The notes under the pieces are model-generated. The model did no database searches. It saw only the letters and a program-made list of their open reading frames with translations, and had not been told where the DNA came from. A DNA stretch of 64,000 nt from Hymenobacter piscis (GTDB taxonomy: Bacteria > Bacteroidota > Bacteroidia > Cytophagales > Hymenobacteraceae), in the NCBI RefSeq assembly GCF_018760735.1, contig NZ_JAHHZN010000012.1, positions 1 through 64,000 on the forward strand. The letters are read 5' to 3'. How positions within the stretch are numbered: the stretch's first letter is position 1; every line of letters starts with the position of its first letter. Positions 26,616 through 35,116 of this stretch are shown one piece after another. A program made the position numbers and the translations under genes.

Positions 26616-27434
26616 TCAGGTGCGCGCGCTCTGCAGCGTGAGCTTGCCCGTGAGCAGCAGCACCGCGTCCGTGGTTTCCAGTTGTTTTTCGTATTCCACT
26701 ATCAGGTGGCCGCCCGCCAGCACCGTCAGGCTTTGGTTGAGCTGAGCCAGTTCCGCGTATGTTTCAGGCCGGCGGGCGGAAGGAATTCCATTTTTGAGTC
26801 CCCGCTGCCGGGCCCGCCAGCCGGCCAGCCGCAGCCATGGGTAAAAGAGGGGCAGCAGCAGCAGGGAAGTGTAGTTAACCCGCGTGGGGTGCACTTCCAC
26901 TAGGCGCAGCCCCGAGAGGGCCGCCAAGGCCCGCTGCCGGGTGAGGTTGGCAAAGAAAATATGCCCCAGGTACACGTCGTCGATGTGACGGGCATTCTCC
27001 GCCGCCCAGACGGAATCGACCTCGTTGGGAGGCATCAGCGTATAGGCTTCACTTTCCAGCAGTAAGTAGCTCAGACGGGTGCGCAGGTTCGAGTAATTAG
27101 GCGTTGTGATGATAGCCCGCCCCCCGGGTCGTAACACCCGGTTCAGCTCCTGAAACAGGTGCAGCTGGTTGGGCATATGCTCAATGCCTTCCTGACAAAT
27201 AACCAGATCAAAACTGGCCTCAGCGAAGGGGAGCACCCCGTTCAGATTCGCCTTTATGCACTCAATGGCCGGGTACCGGAAGAACTCCGGGTACAGGTCC
27301 GCAGCCGTCACGTGGGCACCCAACTCCAGCACCTGTTTGCCCACCAGCGTGGCCTGCCGCTGCCGCAGCAACCTGCTCATGAGTTGTTTGATATCCTTGC
27401 TGCCGGAGAAATAGAGCCGGGAAATGCGAATCAT
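26616..27434 (-). CDS. class I methyltransferase-like protein with motif I apparently missing
   Basis: 272 residues from ATG 27434. The post-motif-I parts of a class I SAM methyltransferase are clear: AADLYPEFF (acidic ribose contact), FDLVICQEGIEHMPNQLHLF and LNRVLRPGGRAIITTPNYSN. The preceding motif I region, normally D-x-G-x-G-x-G plus about ten residues, reads only GKQVLELGAHVTAADLYP, as if about 10-14 residues had been removed in frame. SAM binding is therefore doubtful. The gene may belong with the adjacent O-antigen ligase-like gene in surface glycan synthesis. Confidence 0.75.
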   Translation of the reverse strand: MIRISRLYFSGSKDIKQLMSRLLRQRQATLVGKQVLELGAHVTAADLYPEFFRYPAIECIKANLNGVLPFAEASFDLVICQEGIEHMPNQLHLFQELNRVLRPGGRAIITTPNYSNLRTRLSYLLLESEAYTLMPPNEVDSVWAAENARHIDDVYLGHIFFANLTRQRALAALSGLRLVEVHPTRVNYTSLLLLPLFYPWLRLAGWRARQRGLKNGIPSARRPETYAELAQLNQSLTVLAGGHLIVEYEKQLETTDAVLLLTGKLTLQSART

Positions 27435-27725
27435 TTGGATGAGTAGAATGCTGACGGAACCTGGTGCTCTAGGGCGCAAATTTAGACGCATTGCCGCGAT
27501 TCTTCCTGCTGTTTCCCTGAAGTCTGCCAGGGGCCGCCTCGGTAACGCGTTGGCCCCGCGCCCGGGCTCAAAGCAGGCCGGCGGCCCGGCGCCCGACTGG
27601 CCTGGTTGTTCTGCCGGCCTGCTTCGTGCGGTAGCCTGTCGGGGCCCTGGCTGGCCCGCCGCGGCGGGGCAGCGAAAATCCGGGCCGGGCGGCTACCTTT
27701 GGTCCGTTCTTCGTCTGCTTTACCG
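27435..27725. promoter_or_regulatory. intergenic region with the riboswitch promoter
   Basis: No gene visible. On the + strand TACCTTTG at 27694-27701 is a -7 box that would start transcription about 20 bp before the cobalamin riboswitch. Confidence 0.5.
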
Positions 27726-27925
27726 GCAGACGCGGGCGGCTGGTGGCCCCGCTTTCGGGTGAGGCCTTAAAAGGGAACCGGGTGCAAGTCCCGGACAGAC
27801 GCGCTACTGTAAGGGTTGGCCGCTACGGCGGCCCCGGCTTCCCCTCGGGACCCATTGCCCGCTTTGGCGGGTGAGAAGGGCGGGGAGCCGGGCCCAAGTC
27901 AGGAGACCTGCCCGCCGCTTTCGAC
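27726..27925 (+). ncRNA. cobalamin (adenosylcobalamin-type) riboswitch
   Basis: The conserved core is unmistakable: AAAGGGAACCGGGTGCAAG (from about 27770) followed by CCCGGACAGACGCGCTACTG and, at the 3' side, AAGTCAGGAGACCTGCC (27896-27912), which is the standard B12-box ending. Spacing and internal stems are normal, and GCGGGC (27731 on) can pair with GCCCGC (27911 on) as P1. It has its own -7 box upstream. The first gene downstream is an acyl-CoA thioesterase, about 190 bp later, not a cobalamin transport or synthesis gene. Confidence 0.93.
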
Positions 27926-28118
27926 CGAGGAGGCTGCCCCGCGACCTGGGTGCCTTGCTGAACGCCGTAGCGGGCCAGGGGCCCGTCCGCGGTTGGTGGC
28001 CGGCTCCGGCGGGGCCGGGTGCGGGTTCTTCAGCGGGCATACGCAGAAAGGGGGCGGCTTCGGCAAACCGGCCGGACCAGTCGTTTTCTACTCCTTTTCA
28101 CCTTTTCTGATTGTTCGT

Positions 28119-28535
28119 ATGCTGACCCTCGCCGAAAAAATCCACCGCGCCGAAACGCGCATCTTCAAGGCCGTATTTCCCAACACCACCAACCACTACG
28201 ACACCCTGTTCGGGGGCACCACCCTGCACCTGATGGACGAGGTAGCCTTCATCACGGCCACCCGCTTTTCGCGCCTGAAAATGGTCACCGTCTCGTCCGA
28301 CAAAGTCGATTTCACCCACCCCATTCCCGGCGGCACGCTCGTCGAGCTCATCGGGCGGGTGGAGCAGGTGGGGCGCACCAGCCTGAAGGTGCGGGTGGAG
28401 CTGTTCGTGGAGCAGATGTACTCCGAAGACCGCCACCGGGCCGTGTCGGGCCTGTTTACTTTCGTGGCCATCGACGAGCACAAGAAGCCCGTCCGCATCC
28501 TGGATCCGGCCCGGTTTCCCACCGAGCCGAGCTGA
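28119..28535 (+). CDS. hotdog-fold acyl-CoA thioesterase
   Basis: 138 residues. The segments NHYDTLFGGTTLHLMDEVAF and KVDFTHPIPGGTLVELIGRV are typical of the YciA/BACH-type acyl-CoA hydrolases, which cleave acyl-CoA to free acid and CoA. It lies downstream of a cobalamin riboswitch and no terminator-like T-run was seen between them, so the riboswitch may control it. A second family member lies at 55.2 kb. ATG 28119 is chosen; an upstream open frame only covers riboswitch sequence. Confidence 0.88.
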   Translation: MLTLAEKIHRAETRIFKAVFPNTTNHYDTLFGGTTLHLMDEVAFITATRFSRLKMVTVSSDKVDFTHPIPGGTLVELIGRVEQVGRTSLKVRVELFVEQMYSEDRHRAVSGLFTFVAIDEHKKPVRILDPARFPTEPS

Positions 28536-28664
28536 TCATAACAAATTGACCTTCTTTTTATTCTACTATTTCGGAATGGTCGGACAAGACTTTTCCGGGT
28601 CCTGACTGAACTTTATCCGGCGCCGGCGGGGTTTAGCAATCCATTCTCTCCTTTTTCATACGCT

Positions 28665-28979
28665 ATGGCCCGCAACCCGCAGTACCCTTCCGATATGAAT
28701 ACGCGCCTGGAAGACTCGTTCCGGGCGGCCGATGAGGCCCGCGAGGACCTGTCCGACTCGATGATGAACTCGGTGGCGGCCAACTGCGACCTGCTCCACC
28801 ACGGGCTCATCGGCTCCCAGGGCTTCGAGGCAACCACCGAAATGTACCGCCATCTGCTGGGAAAGCTGCTGCGTCACCCTTCGGGCGAAATCCGGGCTCA
28901 GACCCTGCTCCTGTTCAACGAGAGCATGGAGCAGTTCTGGCCCAAGCGCCGGCCTGATGCAGCCCCCGATAACGGCTAA
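28665..28979 (+). CDS. hypothetical protein, 104 residues
   Basis: A small soluble, probably all-helical protein (for example LEDSFRAADEAREDLSDSMM and MYRHLLGKLLRHPSGEIRAQ). I do not recognise its family. It has good coding character and is followed by a strong terminator. An alternative start is the ATG at residue 11. No signal peptide or membrane segment. Confidence 0.65.
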   Translation: MARNPQYPSDMNTRLEDSFRAADEAREDLSDSMMNSVAANCDLLHHGLIGSQGFEATTEMYRHLLGKLLRHPSGEIRAQTLLLFNESMEQFWPKRRPDAAPDNG

Positions 28980-29000
28980 CGCACCGGCCGTTGCGATTCG

Positions 29001-29060
29001 GAACGCCTTTTGGAACCGCGTGCCCTTGGGTGGCCCGGCTCCGAAAGGCGTTTTTTTTTT
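29001..29060 (+). terminator. Rho-independent terminator
   Basis: AACGCCTTT at 29002-29010 pairs with AAAGGCGTT at 29044-29052 and is followed by a run of ten T. It ends the transcript of the small hypothetical gene. Confidence 0.85.
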
Positions 29061-29128
29061 GGCGCGGGCGCGGGCCGGGCCCGGTGGTTTATTTGGGGGC
29101 CGATTCCCGTCGGAGCCGGGCGGGGGCG

Positions 29129-29136
29129 TATCTTTG
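29129..29136 (+). promoter_or_regulatory. -7 promoter box (TATCTTTG) of the FAD oxidoreductase gene
   Basis: TAnnTTTG match 36 bp upstream of the start codon. Confidence 0.55.
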
Positions 29137-29172
29137 CCCCGCGTAAAAGGATAACTCCCTTTCCCCATTACT

Positions 29173-30753
29173 ATGTCCCTCTCCCCTTCCGCGGCTCAGG
29201 AAATTGAGCTGCTGCTGCCGCCCGAGCAGGCCTACGACGAACTGGCCCGCTACGAAGCCCTGCTGGCCGCCGCCGGCCTCGTGCCCGGCCAGGCCGATTT
29301 CGTGCACCTGCGCAAGCGCTCCGTGGATGCCCGGGGCCGCCAGCCGCTGGTGCGCCTGCGGGCCGACATCTACCGCCAGGCCCCGCCCGCCGACCTGTTC
29401 GGGCCCTGGTTCACGTTTCCCGACGTGAGCCGGGCCACCCGCTCGGTGCTGATTGTGGGCGCGGGGCCGGCCGGGCTGTTTGCGGCGCTGCGGGCCATTG
29501 AGCTGGGCATCCGGCCGATTGTACTGGAGCGCGGCAAGGACGTGCGCACCCGTCGCCGCGACCTGGCCGCCCTCAACAAGGAGCACCTCGTGAACCCCGA
29601 CAGCAACTACTGCTTTGGCGAGGGCGGGGCCGGCACCTACTCCGACGGCAAGCTCTACACCCGCGCCACCAAGCGCGGCGACGTGCAGCGCATCCTGCGC
29701 CTGCTGGTGCAGCACGGCGCCACCCCCGATATTCTGGTCGACGCCCACCCCCACATCGGCACCAACAAGCTGCCCGCCGTGGTGGCCGCCCTGCGCGACT
29801 CGGTGCGCGCGGCCGGGGGCGAAGTACGCTTCGAGACGCGGGTGGATGACCTGGTACTCTCCGAAAACCGCCTGCGCGGGGTGGTGACGGCCGCCGGGGA
29901 GGAGCTGACGGCCGACGCCGTGATTCTGGCCACCGGCCACTCGGCCCGCGACATCTACGAGCTGCTCCACCGCCGGGGCGTGCTCATCGAGGCCAAACCG
30001 TTTGCGTTGGGCGTGCGCGTGGAGCACCCCCAGCAGCTCATCGACCAGGCCCAGTACCGCCGCCCCGACCGCGGCCCGCTGCCGGCCGCCTCCTATGCCC
30101 TGGTCCACCAGACCCAGGTAAAAAATGAGCAGCGGGGCGTGTTTTCGTTCTGCATGTGCCCGGGCGGCTTCATCGTGCCCGCCGCCACGGCCCCCGGCGA
30201 GGTGGTGGTGAACGGCATGAGCCCCAGCCGCCGCGACTCCCGCTTCGCCAACTCCGGCATCGTGGCCGCCGTGGAGCTCTCCGATCTGGACCTGCGCCAG
30301 TACGGCCCGCTGGCCGGTCTGCACTTCCAGCAGCAGCTTGAGCAGCGCGCCTGCCAGCTGGCCGGCAACTCCCAGCTGGCCCCGGCCCAGCTGCTGGGCG
30401 ACTTCCTGAAGGGCAAAACCTCGGCCCAGCTCCTGGAAACCAGCTACCAGCCCGGCCTCGTGTCGGTGGATATGGAGCAGGTGCTGGGCGCGGGCCTGGC
30501 CGAGCGCCTGCGCCAGGGCTTTGCCAATTTCGGGCGCAAAATCCCCGGTTACGCCACCAATGTGGCCCAGATTGTGGGCGTGGAAAGCCGCACTTCCTCC
30601 CCCGTCCGCATCCCCCGCGACCGGGACACGCTCGAGCACCCCGTAGTGCGCGGCCTGTTTCCCTGCGGCGAGGGCGCGGGCTACGCCGGCGGCATCGTCT
30701 CGGCCGCCATGGACGGTGAGCGGTGCGCGGAAGCCGTGCTGGCGACGTTTTAA
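29173..30753 (+). CDS. uncharacterised FAD-dependent dehydrogenase (COG2509 type)
   Basis: 526 residues. After an N-terminal 80-residue domain with VHLRKRSVDAR, a Rossmann dinucleotide-binding motif SVLIVGAGPAGLFAALRA is followed by PIVLERGKDVRTRRRD and by SNYCFGEGGAGTYSDGKLYT, which mark this widespread flavoprotein family. The C-terminal part has GLFPCGEGAGYAGGIVSAA, the second FAD contact. The substrate is unknown. The protein is probably cytoplasmic. A hairpin lies after the stop codon. Confidence 0.88.
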   Translation: MSLSPSAAQEIELLLPPEQAYDELARYEALLAAAGLVPGQADFVHLRKRSVDARGRQPLVRLRADIYRQAPPADLFGPWFTFPDVSRATRSVLIVGAGPAGLFAALRAIELGIRPIVLERGKDVRTRRRDLAALNKEHLVNPDSNYCFGEGGAGTYSDGKLYTRATKRGDVQRILRLLVQHGATPDILVDAHPHIGTNKLPAVVAALRDSVRAAGGEVRFETRVDDLVLSENRLRGVVTAAGEELTADAVILATGHSARDIYELLHRRGVLIEAKPFALGVRVEHPQQLIDQAQYRRPDRGPLPAASYALVHQTQVKNEQRGVFSFCMCPGGFIVPAATAPGEVVVNGMSPSRRDSRFANSGIVAAVELSDLDLRQYGPLAGLHFQQQLEQRACQLAGNSQLAPAQLLGDFLKGKTSAQLLETSYQPGLVSVDMEQVLGAGLAERLRQGFANFGRKIPGYATNVAQIVGVESRTSSPVRIPRDRDTLEHPVVRGLFPCGEGAGYAGGIVSAAMDGERCAEAVLATF

Positions 30754-30820
30754 AACGGTGAGGCAGAAGATAGCCGCCACGAAACCAATTTGGGCGCTTT
30801 TGCGTGATAAGGTCCTTCAC

Positions 30821-30860
30821 GGGGGCCGGCTGACGGCGTATGGCGCGTCAGCCGGCCCCC
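30821..30860 (+). terminator. long GC-rich hairpin between the FAD enzyme and CoA-binding genes
   Basis: GGGGGCCGGCTGACG (30821-30835) pairs perfectly with 30846-30860. No T-run follows. It is 20 bp upstream of the next start codon, so it could also affect translation of that gene. The AAGGTCCTTCACG just before it resembles the core of the palindromic repeats. Confidence 0.55.
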
Positions 30861-30880
30861 GATTCATTTCAGACCTTCTT

Positions 30881-31240
30881 ATGAAAAAGACCCTCGTCCT
30901 CGGGGCTACCGATAATCCGGCCCGTTACGCCTACCGCGCCGTGCACCAACTCCAGCAGCACGGCCACGAAGTGGTGCCGGTGGGCATCCGCAAGGGCCAC
31001 GTGGCCGGCCTCGAAATCCGCAACGACCGGCCCGCGGCCGACGCCGTGGATACGGTGACGCTCTACGTGGGCCCCCAGAACCAGCCCGCCTGGTACGACT
31101 ACATCCTCGACCTCAACCCCAAGCGCATCATCTTCAACCCCGGCACCGAAAACCCCGAGCTGGAGGAGCTGGCCCAGCAGCGCGGCATCCGGACCGAGGA
31201 AGCCTGCACCCTGGTGATGCTGAGCGTGGGGCAGTATTGA
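30881..31240 (+). CDS. CoA-binding (Rossmann) domain protein
   Basis: 119 residues starting KKTLVLGATDNPARYAYRAV, the typical first strand and loop of CoA_binding_2 (YccU-like) proteins, and containing IIFNPGTENPELEELAQQRG. Such proteins bind CoA or related nucleotides; their role is unclear. The stop codon TGA is followed directly by a tandem GTTGGGAA repeat. Confidence 0.87.
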   Translation: MKKTLVLGATDNPARYAYRAVHQLQQHGHEVVPVGIRKGHVAGLEIRNDRPAADAVDTVTLYVGPQNQPAWYDYILDLNPKRIIFNPGTENPELEELAQQRGIRTEEACTLVMLSVGQY

Positions 31241-31470
31241 GTTGGGAAGTTGGGAAGTTTGTAAGTTTTTAAGTTTTTAAGTTAGAAAGTTAAAAAACGG
31301 GTTATCCGGAGCGCCGCGAAGGACTTTTTTACGGCCGCACGAGTTTCGCAACAACGATTCGTGCGCACGTGAGAAGGTCCTTCGCTGCGCTCAGGATGAC
31401 CCGTTTTTTGACTTTCTACCTTTCTAACCTAAAAACTTCTCAACTTTTCACCTTCCCGAGGCAACGGTTG
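31240..31470. repeat. palindromic intergenic element E with AAGTTTTT repeats
   Basis: Core arms 31292-31324 and 31377-31409 pair over 33 nt with three mismatches (AAAAAACGGGT...GCGAAGGAC). On the left, GTTGGGAA and AAGTTTTT units and on the right AACTTTCTACC/CTAAAAACTTCTCAACTTTTC extend the palindrome. It occupies most of the gap upstream of the sigma factor gene. Confidence 0.85.
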
Positions 31471-31533
31471 CTGAAAAGGTTGCATCTGACGCCCCAAACG
31501 CCCTGCTTCTGACCCGAACTTTACGCTGCTCCC

Positions 31534-32115
31534 GTGACTGAAACCGAGTTAATTGCCGCTTGCCGCCAGGGCAGCAGCCGGGCCCAGAAACAGCTCTACG
31601 AGCAGTTTTCGGGCCTGATGTTGTCGGTGTGCCTGCGCTACCTGCGGCGGCGCGAGGACGCGGAGGAAGCCCTCATCGTGGGGTTTACCAAGGTGTTCCG
31701 GGCCCTGGACCAGTACCGGCACGAGGGCTCGTTCGAGGGCTGGATTCGCCGCATTGTGGTCAACGAGGCCCTCGGGATGCTGCGCCGCAAGGAGCCCCTG
31801 CACCTGGCCATCGACGACTTGACCTACGACGTGCCGACTACGGCGGCCACGGCCGAAAGCCAGCTCTCGGCCGACGACATGCTGGCCCTGCTGGCCGAGC
31901 TGCCGGCCGGCTACCGGACCGTATTCAACCTGTACGCCCTCGAGGGCTACACCCACCCCGAAATCGGCGAGCTGCTCGGTATTTCGGAGGGCACCAGTAA
32001 GTCGCAGCTCAGTAAGGCACGGGGCATGCTCCAGCGCCGCCTCGCGGTGGCCAACGCGCAGGCCCGGCCCTCCACCTCCTCACCGAAAGAACTGTATGCA
32101 ACCGGAAGATATTGA
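31534..32115 (+). CDS. ECF-type RNA polymerase sigma factor
   Basis: 193 residues from a GTG start. Region 2 is seen as LYEQFSGLMLSVCLRYLRRR with EDAEEALIVGFTKVFRALDQ, and region 4 as LPAGYRTVFNLYALEGYTHP followed by EIGELLGISEGTSKSQLSKA. The last 20 bp overlap the start of the next gene, which encodes a membrane protein that could be its anti-sigma factor. An outer membrane beta-barrel gene follows. Start choice is by region 1/2 spacing; ATG alternatives would cut region 2. Confidence 0.92.
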   Translation: MTETELIAACRQGSSRAQKQLYEQFSGLMLSVCLRYLRRREDAEEALIVGFTKVFRALDQYRHEGSFEGWIRRIVVNEALGMLRRKEPLHLAIDDLTYDVPTTAATAESQLSADDMLALLAELPAGYRTVFNLYALEGYTHPEIGELLGISEGTSKSQLSKARGMLQRRLAVANAQARPSTSSPKELYATGRY

Positions 32116-32962
32116 TCAGCTGTTTCGCGAGCGGCTCGCGGGCCACGCGCCCACGCCGCCCGCCTTCGTGTGGGCCGAAATCGAGGCCGAAATTCAGCCC
32201 GCCCAAAAGCGCCGCCCCGTCATGTGGCTGGCCGCCGCCGCCGTGGCCCTGCTCACGCTGCTGGGCGGGGCCTGGTGGGTGCTCACGGGCTCGGGGCTAA
32301 ACTCCGCCGGCCGAGCTGAGCTGGCCGCCACGGCCCCCGCCCGCGGTGCCGCGCCGGCATCGGCAGCGGAGCCCGAAGCAGCAGCCACCGCTGCCACTGA
32401 ATCGACCAACCCAACGCCCTCCGAAAAAAAGATGCTGGCCCAGGCAACGCCCGCTTCCGCTCCCTCATCTAGCCCCTCAGAAGCAATCGAAGCGGCTTCG
32501 GCCCAGCAGCCCGCCCCCGTAGTGGCCACTACGACGCCCGCTTCGGCAGCCCGGTCCGCGGGTGTACAACCGGACCCCGCCGCCGAGCGTCGGCCTTCGG
32601 CTCCAGCCGCTCCGGTTGCGTCGGTTGCGTCGGCTAACGTGCCGGCGTCGGTCAGCTCCCTGACCAGCACCGCTACCAGCCTGCCCACCACCAGCACCCC
32701 GGCGGCCCTGTCCCGGCCCGCCAGCCTGCCCACCCCCGCGGTGGCCCTGACCGGCCCCATTGAGGTGGAAGTCCGGCCCGCCACCGAAGCCCCGGCGCCG
32801 GTGACCGCGGACCGCCGGCCCGGCCTGGTGTCCCTGCTGCGGCAGGCGGGCAAGGTGGTGAAGGGCGAGCGGGTCAGCCTCACGGAAGCCGGCCTACCGG
32901 AATCCGTGACGGTGCAGGCCCGCCTAGCCGGGCACACGCTCACCAAAGTCATTCAACTCTAA
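32096..32962 (+). CDS. probable anti-sigma factor-like membrane protein with Ala/Pro/Ser-rich linker
   Basis: 288 residues. It has a short cytoplasmic N-terminus (IDQLFRERLAGHAPTPPAFV with a W-A-E-I-E segment common in Bacteroidota sigma-linked membrane proteins), one membrane helix at about residues 43-62, and a long low-complexity Ala/Pro/Ser/Thr linker to residue 210, then a small C-terminal region. It overlaps the sigma gene by 20 bp, indicating translational coupling. The anti-sigma role is inferred from position and topology; no classical zinc motif (HxxxCxxC) is seen. Confidence 0.7.
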   Translation: MQPEDIDQLFRERLAGHAPTPPAFVWAEIEAEIQPAQKRRPVMWLAAAAVALLTLLGGAWWVLTGSGLNSAGRAELAATAPARGAAPASAAEPEAAATAATESTNPTPSEKKMLAQATPASAPSSSPSEAIEAASAQQPAPVVATTTPASAARSAGVQPDPAAERRPSAPAAPVASVASANVPASVSSLTSTATSLPTTSTPAALSRPASLPTPAVALTGPIEVEVRPATEAPAPVTADRRPGLVSLLRQAGKVVKGERVSLTEAGLPESVTVQARLAGHTLTKVIQL

Positions 32963-32993
32963 CGCTCAGCCGCTGTTCCAGCGCCCCCGTCTT

Positions 32994-34193
32994 ATGAAAC
33001 GCTCCTCCCTGCTTCCCGCCCTGCTGGTTTTGGGTCTGGCTTCGGCCAGCCTCGCCGGCCCCCGTCCCGCCGCCGTTCCCTCGGCCCCGCTGGCCCGCCC
33101 TGCCGCCCGCGCCGCCAACGACGACACGATTCTGGTGCGCCTGCCCAACCAGGCTACCATGACGCTCTTCGTGAAGAACAAAGCCCAGCTGCGCGAACTG
33201 CGCAACTACAAGCTCGACTCGCTCATCGTGCTGCTCGACACCTATATTACCCAGGCCGAAACGGCCAGCAAGGGCTCTTCCTCGGAGCAGGTGACCATGG
33301 AGTTCTACCCCGCCAAGGACCAGCCCGGCAAGCAGGTACCCGAGCAGATCCGCATTACCATGCACAACGACCCCAAAGGCCCGGGCCGCCCCGGCAAATC
33401 GGGCGACCACGTGGACGTAACCCTGGGCCGGGTGTTCGGCGTGTCGGTGGATGAGAATACCGACGGCAGCGGCAACGACCGGGTATCGGTGCGGGTGGGG
33501 ACTTCGGCCAAGTCGGATTCGGTGCGCAACGCCGAGCGCAAGGCCAGGCAGCAGGAAAAGGCCAACCGGGCCGTGCACAGCAACTTTAACATCGATCTGG
33601 GCCTGAATGCGCTGACCAACAAGCAGCGTGACCTGTACGGCAACTCCCTGGATCTGCGGCCCGTGGCCTCGCGCTACCTGAGCCTGAACTGGCACTACGA
33701 TATCCGGTTGGGCCGCAAGGGCTCCGTCCTGTTCCTGCGCACCGGCCCCGAGCTGGCCTTCAACAACTACATGCTCGACAACAACTACCAGTTCGTGAAC
33801 CAGAACGGCGTCACGTTCCTGCAGAAACCCACCGAAGTGGGCCGCAACCTGGAAAAGAGCAAGCTGGCCGTTTCGAGCATCAACCTGCCCCTGATGCCCA
33901 TGCTCAGCTTCCAGGACAAGAAGGGCCACGACTCATTCCGCATCGGGGCCGGCGGGTTCTTGGGCTACCGCCTGGGCTCGCACACCAAAATCAAGTACGA
34001 GGACAACGGCAGCACCAAGAAAGACAAGGACCGCGGCAGCTACAACCTCGAGGACTTCCAGTACGGCCTGCAGGGCACCATCGGCATCCGCAGCATTGAT
34101 CTGTTTGTCAAGTACAACCTCAACAACACCTTCAAGGACAACCGCGGCCCCCAGGCCCAGACCATCAGCTTCGGCCTCTCGCTGTTGAACTGA
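32994..34193 (+). CDS. outer membrane beta-barrel (PorT-like) protein
   Basis: 399 residues with a signal peptide ending about LASASLAG. The N-terminal half is soluble and the C-terminal half (from HSNFNIDLGLNALTN) alternates strands with aromatic ends, as in the outer membrane beta-barrel / PorT-like family, ending GPQAQTISFGLSLLN with a terminal hydrophobic-aromatic pattern. It is 31 bp after the anti-sigma-like gene, so it probably belongs to the same operon and may be the output or the sensor of the sigma system. Confidence 0.78.
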   Translation: MKRSSLLPALLVLGLASASLAGPRPAAVPSAPLARPAARAANDDTILVRLPNQATMTLFVKNKAQLRELRNYKLDSLIVLLDTYITQAETASKGSSSEQVTMEFYPAKDQPGKQVPEQIRITMHNDPKGPGRPGKSGDHVDVTLGRVFGVSVDENTDGSGNDRVSVRVGTSAKSDSVRNAERKARQQEKANRAVHSNFNIDLGLNALTNKQRDLYGNSLDLRPVASRYLSLNWHYDIRLGRKGSVLFLRTGPELAFNNYMLDNNYQFVNQNGVTFLQKPTEVGRNLEKSKLAVSSINLPLMPMLSFQDKKGHDSFRIGAGGFLGYRLGSHTKIKYEDNGSTKKDKDRGSYNLEDFQYGLQGTIGIRSIDLFVKYNLNNTFKDNRGPQAQTISFGLSLLN

Positions 34194-34196
34194 GGG

Positions 34197-34307
34197 GAAA
34201 TAGTGAGCTAGTGAAATGGTGAGTTGATATTCACAAGTCCTGTTAGCGCAAGTGGCGCGGTTAGGGCCTTTGAACATCAACTCACCATTTCACTAGCTCA
34301 CTATTTC
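34197..34307. repeat. palindromic intergenic element F, 32-bp perfect arms
   Basis: Positions 34197-34228 and 34276-34307 are exact reverse complements (GAAATAGTGAGCTAGTGAAA...). The 47-nt centre is unrelated to the GTCATCCTGAG core family. It lies between convergent genes 3 bp after one stop codon and 9 bp from the other. Confidence 0.92.
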
Positions 34308-34316
34308 ACCACCTCC

Positions 34317-35063
34317 CTACTCGTTCCGGTAGAAATTATCCAGCAGAATGGCCGCCGAAACGGCCACGTTGAGGCTTTCGGCCTGGCCCCGGCCGGGGAT
34401 GTGCAGGCGCTGGGTGAGGCAGGCTTCCACGGGCGGCGTGAGGCCGTGGCTTTCGGAGCCCATCACCAGCACGCCGTGGGGGCGCAGGCGCAGACGGTGC
34501 ACGTTGTCGCCGTGCAGGTCGGCCCCGTACACGGGCAGGCCGGCGGGCAGGGCGGCCAGCCACGCGGGCAGGGGGCGCTGCCAGACGGGAACCCGGGTGA
34601 AGGAGCCCATGGTGGCGGCCACCGTTTTGGGCGCCCAGGGGTCGGCGCAGGTTTCGGAGCAGACCACCCCGGCCAGCCCGTACCAGTCGGCCAGCCGGAT
34701 GAGGGTGCCCACGTTGCCGGGGTCGCGCACTTCGTCGAGGGCCAGCAGCAGCTGGTTGGGGGCGGGTTGGAGCGGGATTTCGGCGGGCAGGCGGGCCACG
34801 GCCAGGGCCGTGTTGTTGGTGCTCAGGGTGCTCAGGCGGGTGAGTTCCTCCTCCGTGACCACCTCCACCGGCACGCCCGGCGGCAGCTCCGCCGCAAATT
34901 TGCCGGCGAATTCAGCCGTGACTATCAGCCGTTCCGTTAGAATCCCGGAACTTAGCAGCTCCCGCACGCTCTTGCCGCCTTCAACCAGGAATGCTCCGTG
35001 CCGGAGACGGTACTTTTTCAGGTGCAGCGCGTGCACGTATTTCGCTACTGCTTTTGAAACCAT
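34317..35063 (-). CDS. TrmH/SpoU-family RNA 2'-O-methyltransferase
   Basis: 248 residues. The N-terminal substrate-binding domain has LKKYRLRHGAFLVEGGKSVR and the SPOUT catalytic domain shows LALDEVRDPGNVGTLIRLAD (motif 1), VLVMGSESHGLT (motif 2, knot) and IPGRGQAESLNVAVSAAILL (motif 3). The enzyme methylates ribose 2'-OH in rRNA or tRNA; which site cannot be told. ATG 35063 is used because upstream reading enters the divergent gene. The gene diverges from the TamA/BamA-type gene with 53 bp between starts. Confidence 0.92.
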   Translation of the reverse strand: MVSKAVAKYVHALHLKKYRLRHGAFLVEGGKSVRELLSSGILTERLIVTAEFAGKFAAELPPGVPVEVVTEEELTRLSTLSTNNTALAVARLPAEIPLQPAPNQLLLALDEVRDPGNVGTLIRLADWYGLAGVVCSETCADPWAPKTVAATMGSFTRVPVWQRPLPAWLAALPAGLPVYGADLHGDNVHRLRLRPHGVLVMGSESHGLTPPVEACLTQRLHIPGRGQAESLNVAVSAAILLDNFYRNE

Positions 35064-35116
35064 ATTCGCAGACAAACGGCCAGCCCTTGCCGGGCCTTTT
35101 TTCAGGTAAATTAACG

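Noticed and set aside
27816..28118. Extended thioesterase frame through the riboswitch
   Set aside because: The upstream part is riboswitch RNA sequence with its conserved core, and the hotdog domain starts right after ATG 28119.
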